Shown piece after piece: positions 26,201 to 38,200 of a stretch of DNA of 64,000 nucleotides (the stretch's first letter is position 1; each line of letters opens with the position of its first letter). The DNA lies in the NCBI GenBank assembly GCA_033980235.1, contig CM067059.1:23795111-23859110 (forward strand), read 5' to 3'. The DNA comes from Diadema setosum (taxonomy: Eukaryota > Echinodermata > Echinoidea > Diadematoida > Diadematidae). The notes beneath the pieces are model-generated. The model was not told the DNA's origin and searched no databases. It was given only the letters and a program-made list of their open reading frames with translations. A program made the translations under genes and the position numbers.

Positions 26201-29200
26201 AATTGTTCACCTGGTGTATGTAACTTTTGGCCTTGAAAAAGACCAATCATTGAGGGCAGCACCACCTAAGCCTGTCCAATCCAGTGCTGTATATAAGGAG
26301 AGTCTGGCCAACTCGGTTTTCAGTTTATGAGTTTTAAAGCCTGTGATTGGTCAAAAGGGGTCCCGTGATCTTCATGGAGCCATGTCGTTACCAAAGTGGG
26401 CTCATATGCAGTGTCCACTGTTCGCTGCCCCTTATTTGGTAGGTTTTCATTGGTACGTCTGAGCGTACACACTAACCCTGTAATGCGTAATATGCTGAGC
26501 AACAACTTGGCGTCCAATTTAGGAGTTGTCCAAACTCTCTTTATATATGGCGCTGAGCTTATCTGTGTCTTCTACACATAGTAAACTTTTAGGCTCAATG
26601 AAATCTTTGATTGAAATCTGTTCAGTGATATAGCTTGTGGACCACACACAATTGTACCTTTGCAAAATTCACATTTTTCTTTGTGTGTGTGTAAAAGTGC
26701 AGTCAGTTGGGGCACCATCACAAAATACAGTAGATGGCTTGATTTTCCCATGGTGCACGTCCATAGCAACATTTGAATGATGTGGGGCAGTGGAGCACAC
26801 ACACAAAAATCAGCACACAAGATCAAACACATTAACAGCTAGAAAACCATAGGCCCCATAGTCCTTGTATGAAGCTAAAAAAATCAAGAAATAAGTGTGC
26901 ATACATTTCAGAGAGAATACTGCAGCATAACACTGGTGAGAAATGCTGCCAAGTTGTAAGCATACACCAAGGACTCTTGTTTTCCAAGAAATACAATAGT
27001 GCAATACCATACAAGACATTTCCAATGTTCTTCTTTTGAGAAAAAAAGAAAAATATAGTTTAAAGTACACATTAGGGGGGTTCACATGTTCACAAATTAG
27101 CAGGTTACAAAACTCAAAAGTTTTGTAACCCACTAGCAAACTGAAGTTTTTTGCACGTGTGGACACAAAAAACCCCAAAATTAGAACAATCAGCAGTGCG
27201 ATGCTTAACCCAAGAAATCTTGCTCTTATTTCTGAATAAGCGAGCTAATTTGCCCCGGTCGTACGTGTGAACGGTCGGGTTTAGAAACTCGAGTTTTTAC
27301 ATCGTATGTCCCATCGTGCAAAGTGAATGTCACAATAGCGTGCACTCCACACCACCTTGAGGCACAAGAACAATCGTTTTATCAGTTTATTGATCGACAA
27401 TTAGCTGGTTATTTCTGTACATGTGAACGGTTGCAAAAAAACTTGAGTTTCCAAGTGCGATCACTAACCCGCTAATTTGGAGCGTCTGAACAGTTGCCAA
27501 AAAATCAAGTTTTGGAGCGCGCTCGGTAACCTGCTATTTTGTATGTGTAAATGCGTCTGTTTTTGTAAGAAGTGGTGTTTACCTAAAAACCAGAGATATA
27601 TTTTAAAGAGTGCATTTTTGTACAAAGTGGTATTTGCCTTAAATAATACACTCTGCATTGTTTCATGTAATGCCAGAAAATGCCTGTAGAGTCAGTCCAT
27701 TGTTCATAACATGATCAATGTTTTGCAATACAGTGTTGTCACACACACACACACAAACAAAGTTTGGCTGAGTTGAGGTTTTTTTTTTGTTTCTTTTTTG
27801 TTTCTGTTTGTTGCTAGGCTTTTGTTTTCATCATATTAAAGTCACATGTCAACAGAGCCCTTTTGTCAATGCTCAAGTGATTTTCTAGCCAATTGCTGCA
27901 GGATTAACTCCTGCAGTAATGGAGCATGAAGTTTTATTGGAATCTTTCCAAAGAATTTCTGACAACAAGGTTTTTGTTGCAATAGAGCACATTGTTCCCT
28001 CTGTGCAGGGGGGGGGGGGGGGGGGGAGAAGAAAACAAGCAAGAATGGACTGTGCTTGTAAAGCTCAGCAAACACTTTGCTTAAAGTCAGAGAATGAGTA
28101 ACGAGAAGCATCAAAATAAGAAGAGATGGTTGTTAGATCAAAAGTAATGTTCTGATACTACAGTTATACTTGCATATGTTACTGAAGAGTAAACTTTCTC
28201 CAATATGTGTAAATTTCTCTGTTAAACATACTACCCAATCAGTTGCTGTAAAACGAGGAATGTTCGCATGCATTTTCATTTTGTGAATTTCTCGAGAGCC
28301 AAGATTCGCGAAATTAAAATGCATGTGAAAGTTCTTGTCTGCACTATACGTATTGAATGTCAGAGGCAACTTGCAAAAATTTCATGCCGCATAGAAGAAA
28401 ATTTCATGCTGTGAAAATATTGTGTTTTACAGTATATAAAAAAGACAGAAGGAGAATGAGATGGTTGAAGTCATATCATTATCAACTGCAGGAAACAAGC
28501 CAGTGTTCATTGACATGTCACACATCTGAGTGATCTGTTCATGTTGTGAGTGTCTCTTGTTGATGGCCAGATTGACAACGGTCAGCCCAAGGACCTGTTC
28601 ACCACCGGCAATGCCTCCCAGGCGGAGCCCACCGTCACCAAGCTGTCGGAGGACATGTTGGCGCTGTGCAGGGACAACATGAGCATCATCATCGATTCAG
28701 AGGGGCAGCCCGCCAAGAAGTACGCCCTCACCTGGTCCGACTTCCCCCTAGTATTAGGTGAGCATTTGCTGGACTGCCTTGGCCGTGACGGGCTGTCACT
28801 GCTCTGTTATAAAGCCAAAATATTGTAAATGTATATTGTCTCATGGGTGATAGACCTTGTATCTCAAGTGGTATATGTGAAAAACCTCCGAACTCACCTT
28901 TGATATTAAACATACTGATTGGAGTTTTAAAACAGAGCAATTTATTATTGATTCAATTCAAAACAAAGTCCCTACATTATTTCATGTCAATATTGATGTT
29001 ATTTTGCACAAATGTTGCAAAATTTTAAAATTCTTTCACTCCCCTAAAATTTCATGATTTGAGGATATGAGGTCTTGTCACCCCAGGAATGACATGTATG
29101 TATGTATATGTGTATGTATGTATGTATGTATGTATGTATGTGTGTATGTACCCATTTATTCTTCCCAGCACAACATCCAAATGGCCTTCCATTTTCTTTG

Positions 29201-32200
29201 CAGATTCCTCTGCGGCAATACTACACTATTAGCCATGGACCACACCAGAGTGGTACAACTTTTACACTATGTATTTGTATTAGCCCAGTATGTTCTTTGT
29301 TCATATTTTTCCTGACATGGGCACAGGAGAAACGGGGAAGAAACTTAATGTTTGGGATTCATTTCATAACACTGCCTGTGGGAAATAAGTATCTGAGCAT
29401 CAGCCTTAGAATGTCCTTTGGCATGTAAAGTTCTATGTGTATTAATTTTGTTTTCTCCTTTTGAGTTATTAACAACAACAATTTACATATATCTTTGGGG
29501 GAAAAAAAATCTGCAGAGCATGATCAACCATACATCATTGCCGTGCTTCCCAAGTATGTTGAAGTCAGGACGGTGGATCCTCGTTTATTGGTCCAGAGTA
29601 TAGAAGTGGACAAGCCAAAATACATCACACAAGGAAGGTGAGTGGCCCTATTGTCAGAGCTAAAGGTATGCTGTACAAGCCATATATTTAGGGGTCTAAT
29701 TTTTCACGAATCGGGACTTCCCAACTAATTTGCGAGTGGTTAAAGGGATTGTACAGTTTTGGTTGAGACCTAATTTCAGGTTTCTAACATTTTTTGGTGA
29801 GATTATGAGAAACCTCTTATGAAATATAAAAGAGCATGTAATTCTATGAGGAATTCAACATTTATTTGATGAAAATTGGTTTTGAAATGGCTTAGATATC
29901 CAGGAAAGTGCGATTCTAATAAAGTGTGTGACCCACACTTTATTACGATGGCTTTTTTTTTTACTTTGTGTTTGAATGTTTCAGTCATTCAAAATCCGAT
30001 TTTCATCAAATAAACTTTGAATTCCTCTTAAAATGGTATGCTCTGTACTATATCATGAGTGTTTTCTTGGTATCTCGCAAAAAGTTAAAAGCCCAATTCT
30101 CATCTCCACCAATACTGTACCATCCCTTTAAAAACCTCAGCAGAGTGTGGAACAAGATGGGCTGGCAGGACAAGGGTGAATGAGGTGATTACTGTAAAAG
30201 TGGAAATTTTTTGCAGTGTTGAAATTTTCTTGCATTTTGCGCAGCCATAAACTAGCGCGAAAATAAAAGCACGTGAATATGATTGCTTGCCAATTCCAAT
30301 TGCTGATGTCTTGCTTCTGCGGAATTAAAAACACGCGAAACTCTTCATACCCGGCCGAGCGCGAATGATTAGTCGTGCGAAAATATCCACTTTTACAGTA
30401 AGGTGGATTGTTACAGCATCGCAGTCCATGTACATTGTAATGGCACAGACATGGATTGCTATAGCTTTCCATCACCACCAGTGTAGTTGCTTTTCTAGAC
30501 CGACAGTGAGTATTATTGAGATATTTTGTCATATAAACTACAAAGCAAGACATAGATGTGCATGTATAAAAGAGAATAATGCAATCTGGGGAAAGTGAAA
30601 TGCTGTCTGTTTGTTTTTATGTAAACATACTGGGATATATTTTTCATATATACAAATTGATATTTCAAGACATGTAATATCACTTCTACAACGTGTTGTG
30701 ATGCCTGTATTGTATTTTAGTGGGCACGTCTATGTGGCATCAAATAACTACATCTGGAGGTTGGAGCCTGTTCCCCTACCTAGGCAGATCCAGCAGCTCG
30801 TGGAAGATAAGCAGTTTGAGTTGGCTCTTCATCTAGCAGTGAGTTTTGAGCATGCAATGCAGCTAGCCTTTGTGGATATGATAATTGTAGCAAGTTCCTT
30901 TTGAGCAAATAAGTGGTGAAATGAATGATATTCAGGTACATAAGAATAAAGACAATAAAGATGAGAAAAAGTTGATGCGATTTGAGAAAGGCGTGAACAT
31001 TTAGATGTGTACATACCTGCCAACTGTTCCCATGTACTAGGAACACTCCTATTTCTTAGGAAAGAAGAGGTTTCATTCAGTGTCATGTTCCTGTGTTTGT
31101 CAACACCTGCTATTAGAAGTGATGCATGGGCGATTGGTAAAAGTTTCCTTTTTTGGCATTATTTTCTCCTCATTATTCCTGTTTACTGAATTGTAGGGCA
31201 TGTGTGTATAATGTGTCTGAAATTAATATATTATGTCGACGAATGTGTTTTCACGTTAGCTCATCTGGTGCAGTCTGGTTGTGGATAGTGACCAAACCAT
31301 CCAGTCTCCTCTCTATAAAGATAGGGCCCCCAAGGTTTACTGATTTCATTCACAACGCATTGGTTTCTTAGTTTGTCTTCATACTTGTTTTTGTTTATAT
31401 GCTAGGTACAGTACTGTAGCGGAATGTTGTTCAGATAACGTAATGTAATAATAATAAAAAATAATCTCAAGTTATAACTTGCTTATGAGAAGGTGGCACT
31501 GTGAACACTGGTGATATCAATGAGAGACTGCCAAAATTACCCATTTTTATGCCTCCACCAAGAAGTGTCGCCAGAGGCATTATGATTTCAGGTTAAAACA
31601 ATTTGGCCATCCACCCACATGAAATCTAGTTCGAGGAAAGTAAACACTCAAGACATTTGTGACATAACATGTCATTATAATTTTTTTGCCAATTATGTGG
31701 AAGTGTCATCTCACATTGTCAAGATACACGCTAGACCTATTGGGAGAACCATGCATTATTGCGGAGGCATATCATTCGCCATAGCGACATTTTTAGTTTT
31801 ATAATTACATGTTCCCCTCTTTACAGAAAATGAAAGATGAAACAGCATCTGTTTACTCAAGTTCATCTCATTTCTGTACAGTACATGACAGATGAAGTGG
31901 AGGCTGACAGGCAGCGAAGAATACAGCACATTCAGAATCTTTACGCCTTCGACCTGTTCCAGCAGCACCGCTTCGAGGAGTCCATGAAGATGTTTGCAAA
32001 ACTTGGGACTGGTACGGAGAGCTTTAAATGCCATGCTTAGCTATGAAACAGAACCAGTCATCGGCCACTTGTATTTTATTCATCTAGAGAAACCTGTTTC
32101 ATATACAGTGTTAGTTGAAATTATGTCATGTACATTATTACAACAGTTACCATAAGTACAGAGGAAAAAAAAAAATCAAAGGTCTACAAGCTGACATAGC

Positions 32201-35200
32201 TTGAACACAGGAGACAAGATACAGTACTAAAAATAATAATGCATTTCAATCATTGAAGGTGATGAATTCACAGTGATGATGTATGGCTTTCATGGAAATT
32301 AGCTGTAATCATGTTGATAGTCACCCATATTTTTAATTCATTATTCCTCATGATGTTCAATGTCTTAAGTAATTTAATAATGTGATTTCCCATACAGCAT
32401 TGCATGAAGTACATACTGTTTAACCATTCAAATTTATAGGTGGCGCAAGATTTTGTGTGAATGAAAAGTTACAAGTGGTGGGACCGCCTCGAATAGATAT
32501 GGCCTGGAGAGGATATTGTATTACTGTGTAGTATACAATTCTATAAAAAGGCAGAGAAATAATAAGTATCTGTCTTCAAATCTGATGGATTTTCTAGCTA
32601 CATTTACCAGAGAGGGGTCATGGCTAGTAGTGACTATCAAACTCCTCAAATTCTGGAGGGGCATGGCAGTGAGTTGGTGGGGCATCATGACCATTGGTCT
32701 CATGGCCTCTGTCTAATTCGAATGTTGATGAGGCCAAGCAAAGTATATTAAATGAGATTGATATGAATTTATTTAAATTGAGTGTTGTTTCACATGATTG
32801 CTTAGGAAACCATAAATGTTTGTGGGCAAGCAACCATGAGACAACTGCTGTCAGTCCACTCCAAAGGACTAGGCAGTGAGGATGAGATGCCTAGCCTAGG
32901 GTCGCATCCACTGCAGCCAGGGGATTTGAACCAGGGACCGTGTGATTGATAGTCCATGGTCTTAACCACTGAGCCCCAACAACTCCTTAAATCACTATCA
33001 AGTGATTAAATACAATTTGATATTGTGCAAGAAGTGAGGTGGTGCATAATCCAGTAAATTCCTCTGAAGATTGGAAGTACACTTGGAATGACAAGTCTAA
33101 GAAATGATCATTTGTCTCTTATTTTTTTGAAAACACCCATAGACCCAGCCCAAGTCATAGGCCTCTTCCCAGACCTCTTGCCAAAGGAGTACCGACTGGT
33201 CCTGCAGTATCCCAGCAACCCGACAGAGCTCAGTGGTGCAAACCTTGAAAAGGGTCTGACTGCCCTCATAGAGTATTTGACACAGAAGAGACAAGATCTG
33301 GCCAAGGAGTGCAACCAGCAGGTGAAGATTCATTACCCCCCTCTGTCTGCCATCCTTTTCCCCAACCCTACCCTTCCATCCATTGCCTTACCTCTCCATT
33401 TCTATTGGCCATGCCTGACTCCTCATACAGGGCATTTAGAGCACTCCAGGAGTGTTTCTGAAGCCCTCTAAACTCTTTGTTACAAAATCAACAGACAATT
33501 GGACCCTGGAGCACTCTAGAGGTATCCTCCTCTTGAGGCTAGGTTCAAGAGCACTCTTGGAGCGCTCTAAACTCTGTATGAATGGTCACCAACATTCAAA
33601 TGCTGTGAAAGTGGCTTGCAGCAGTTTAATACAATGTGCGCACAGTTTATATGTTGGAAGTTCCTCCGCACCCGAAGGCCACATTGACAATTATGCCCCT
33701 CTTAGCCACTTTGCATGTGGTCTCGGTCAGTGCTGATTCTCTGTGTGAACAGACTCAGAGGGGCGTAATTCGAAGAGCACTCCTAGGCCCAACTTTGTGT
33801 ATAAATGGAGTATGAAATTCTCAGCTTCTGACATTTCATTGACCATTTCTGCACTCTCTTCATCAAGAACACAGCTGTTGTCGTGTCCTCTTTGCTTGTC
33901 AGCACATTTGTCCTTGGACAATATATCAGTGAATAGGGGTTTTCTCCAAATTGCTATTACAGCACAGTGACCTTTGCTACACCAAGGTACATTTATGCAA
34001 CTCTGATTATGGCTAACTTGTAAGGAATCAACCAGATGCCTCTGAAATAGCATTGGCACATACAGCTAAGTGCATGAGCATATAGAGGGTTGATGAGATT
34101 CTGTATTCATATTGAAGGAGCATTCCAGACGATTTTCATAATTTACATCATATAGTACATAAATCGACAGGTCCATGTGTAGATTTGTCGAATTTATTGT
34201 GGTCCTTGGGCAGAGAAACCAATACTCTGAAAAATATTAAACAAATATCACTGAACATTGTTGATGACATAAGAGGCTCACATATTTCAGAAATGAAGCA
34301 GTGTAATTCCATTACAATACCACTTGCTTAACAAATTCACTTGTGTAGCATTCTTATGGTGAGGCTGCCATGTCATCATCCTTGTTCATTGCAATTATAA
34401 ATTTTGAAAACATTCTTATTCCTCATCCAAATCACTATAAATTCTGAAACTCTGTACCCAGTATAGGTGCGGTCAGACTGGCAAAAGATCGAGAAGTTTA
34501 AGATTGCGAAGTTTGGGCCATTCGTACGTGCGCAAGAAAGAGTGCGCCGTCCGATGGCTAGAGATTGTGACGTAACAATGAACATCTGTACATGACAGTG
34601 GTCTCATGCTTTGAAGACACCGCCCGCAAACAGATTGAGAAGTTTCACAAGAAGTTTTGGGGGAAGTTTGCGGTCACACTGGCAAAACTTCGAGATCTTA
34701 AAGATCACGATCTTACTTCTCGATCTTTTGCCAATCTGACCGCGCTTTATAACTAATTTGTAGTTGTTCAAATGTGAAAGTCTGAAAATCATCCGGAGGT
34801 CTCCTTTATATAATGCACAGCGGAATAGATGATTGAGTTGCAGTTGAGTGCTTTCAGTATCCACCATCTTGACAAAGAAGAAAAATGTTTGTTTTGTACA
34901 CCTCCATATCTATGCATCATCAGCAATGTTATTTTTTTGGTTTGCTGTTTTTCCTTTCGTACAGACTGTTGCCACACCATCCACGATATGTGAGGGGTCA
35001 AAGGTCGTGACCTCCAGGAGGCAAAGAAGTCTCATCATAGACACAACACTACTCAAATGCTACTTACAGGTATGTGCAGATAGATAGACGGTCTGCAGTG
35101 ATGTGCAACATGGATGATATCTATGTCAAAGTTGTCAGGATATGCATTGTAAGAAGTCATTGAGAAAAAACAGAAGTGAGTGAATGAATGAATCAATGAA

Positions 35201-38200
35201 TTGAGTATTATTTATTGCAAAGACAAGATTCACAGCTGAATTACACATGCACTCATTGATGTGTGTGAAAATGTATTACTGGTAGTGTTGATTGCAGATC
35301 AATGAAATGTTGTTGTTTTATAGAAAGAAAGAAGAGAGAGAAAAATGGGGCCCTATACAAATAATTTGCCCCCATCAATGAAATGACTAGGAACCACAGA
35401 TTTGGTTTCTGCCGGAGGATTAAAGTGTTTGCAACAACTGCCCAGCAACTCATTGAGGCAGAGCAACGTAATAACTTGCTTTAATACTGGCTGTTGCACC
35501 CATTAAATGCTGCTGAAATTTGATTACCAAAAACAAAATGACAACCAGTAATGCATAGAATAAGCAGGACAATTAGTTAACACAGTTAGCTTTATACAGA
35601 GCATAGCAAAAAAAAAAAAAAAAAAGGTAATCCAAATTTGGAGGGCTGCTATTTCTTAATTGTCAGTTATGAAGAGCAATATGTTGGTTGTAAGGAAAGG
35701 GGAACTCTCCCTCTTTCCATTGATACCTAATTATGTTGACAATGGTCATGCATGACTGAGCACACGGACTTTAACCCTATTCTAACTGGGGGGGGGGTCA
35801 AATTGACCCCCCCCTCGACGTTTCGCGCCACGATTCCGCAACGCGCAAAGATTTTGCCGCGTCGTTTCAAGACTTTTTTCGTTGAAGTCTCCCGCATATT
35901 TTGAGACCAAATTTGCGACGTCCTGGTACACCGTTCTGAAGTTATGCAATGTTTTGCATATGCATGTCAACCCGAAAACCGCTCAAATTCGTGATGTCGT
36001 GTGCAAATCCAATGCAAACTGTGTTTTTTTGTTTAATTGATATAAATTAGATTATTTCAACTTTTAACCATTGAAATAAATCAATTCTAATGTAGATAAG
36101 CTTGAAAAAGTGCCTCCAACAAATTTTGGCAAAAAAACAATAGAAAACATAAGATCGAAAAAACAATAAAATACATAAGAAATTAACAAAACAATAAAAA
36201 ACAAAAGAAAATGATTTTTATTGCACTATTTTTTTACAAGAAAATTGATGTGTCTTGAGGAACTCTGACACAAAAATTTAATAATCCTTCAGTCTTTTTG
36301 ATGGAGTTATAGGTGAAAATATAATTTCATGCGTTAATTTGCATAATTAATTTATTAAAAAATATGAAATCAACATCTTTCTATTGTATGACCATGTAAT
36401 CTTGTAGTTGACATCCGGCTCTATGTTCAGGCAAAATTTTGCAGCGATCGCGCGATCGGCGGCCGAGATCTGAAGGGGGGGTCAAATTGACCCCCCCCCA
36501 GTAAAAACTTGGTCTCAAATAGCCCAGTTAGAATAGGGTTAAAGACAACAGTGACAAATTGCACTTTTTCCAAGTTTTCGTGTTATTGTGAAGGAACAAT
36601 GCATGCCTCACTGCATGGATGAGATCTGTCAATGAAAGTTGCCAAATAGGCCAGCCCGTACGAATGCAGGTTTGTGTTTAGGTTTTGTGTGTAGGGTTTG
36701 TGTTTAGGTTTTCGCCTAACATTTTATGGTCCATAACCTTTAACATGGCCTTTTGTCCGATAACTTGGTCGCTCCTACTGAGGCCAAGCCACACAATCCA
36801 TTTTCTCTGTTCATATTCAACACATAGCTCCCAGTGGCAAACCATGTCTTGAATATGAAGAGAGTAAAATGGATAATGGTTTCACCTTAAAGGACAAGTT
36901 CACCTTCATTAACATAAGGATTGAGAGAATGCAGCAATATTAGTAGAACACATCAGTGAAAGTTTGAGGAAAATTGGACAATCGATGCAAAAGTTATGAA
37001 TTTTTAAAATTTTTGTGTTTGAATGCTGGATGAGGAGACTACTAAGGCTCGTGATGTCATATGAGTACAACAGTATAAAGAAAATGTGAAGAAAATTCAA
37101 CATATTTTCACTTTTTTCCCATAATAAAAGAGCACTTGACTTGCCTCTTTCTAAAGGCAATGGGAATATGACCCCGTTTACAGTGCGAGGCCGGGCTCGG
37201 CCGCGGCTCGGCCGTGGCCGAGACCGGCCTCAATTGCGCGGCCGAGCCTCGCAATTTTGTCCGTTTACACTGCTGGGCTCGGCCGCGCTTTTGATTCGAA
37301 CCTTTCAATATTTTGTCGTAGTGGCGCTCTGCTTGTAAACAAATGCAATTTGGTATTGTCTGGTTTTCAGACTCTTTGCCAAATGAATTCCGTGGCGACG
37401 AAGTCGCCGTTCGGGCAAAGGCCTTTGCCGAAGGAAAGAATCCTTTGCAGGACAAAACCACCTTAAACTATACTAGTTTTCGACGTTGAGGGGGTTAATA
37501 TCCTGAATAGCGAAAGATACAGACAGAGGGTTTGGAAGCCAGACTAAAATTGGCCGCGCAATTGGCCGCGCATTTGGCCCAGTTTGCGTTTACACCAAGA
37601 AAAGGCCGGGCTCGGCCGCGGCTCGGCCGCGGCCGAGACCACCTCCAGAGCGAGGCCAAATGCGAGGCCAATTTTGGCCTCGCATTTGGCCTTTTGCGCG
37701 TTTACACTGAAGCGGGGCTGGGCACGGCCGCGGCCGAGCCGCGGCTGAGCCTCGCACTGTAAACGGGGTCTAATATTACCCATAACATATATCAGTAACG
37801 AGTCAAGGGAATGTGTACTTTTTTTCAAAAGATGAAATTTTGTGAAATTCTCTTTATATTTTCCTTATATTGTTGTATGCATGTGACATCATACACTGCA
37901 GTAGTCTTCTCATACAGCGGTGACTGCACAAAAACTTCAAAAATTCATAACTTTTGAACACATTGTCCGATTTTCCTCAAAATTTCATTGATGTGTTCTA
38001 CTAATATTGCTACATTCTCTCAGTACTTATGTTAATGAAGGTAATTTTGTCCTTTAATGGGAAGGACCAAATATCGACAACGTGGGCATGTTGAAGGTTA
38101 TGAACCATAAAACGTTAGAAGAAACCCTAAAACATGAATTTGCAGTAGTGCAGGCTGACCTGATGATTTGACCACTGTCATTGACAGATCTCATCCATGC

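Larger units (their letters stand above)
25537..28570 (+). other. VPS39 intron 6
   Basis: Holds a possible LINE 3' end (about 25990-26095), a TIR element (26283-26554), a complex inverted repeat (27077-27560), a CA microsatellite near 27740, a 19-base G run (28009-28027) and a family C hairpin (28244-28435). Confidence 0.65.
29638..30720 (+). other. VPS39 intron 8
   Basis: Contains a TTAA element (29740-30131) and a diverged ACTGTAAAA hairpin element (30189-30402). No exon seen in the remainder. Confidence 0.65.
33322..34964 (+). other. VPS39 intron 11
   Basis: Repeated GAGCACTC(C/T)NGGAG phrases in both orientations (about 33430-33800) suggest an old inverted-repeat element. A family B foldback (34114-34808) carries a nested element. 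Confidence 0.6.

Noticed and set aside
35782..35970. Protein encoded by the poly-G/C elements
   Set aside because: Open frames over the shared interior are short and not in the same frame in all copies. DNA-level homology explains them.
37141..37828. Arg/Pro/Gly-rich frames on both strands
   Set aside because: They derive from GGCCGAG repeats inside a GC-rich mobile element.
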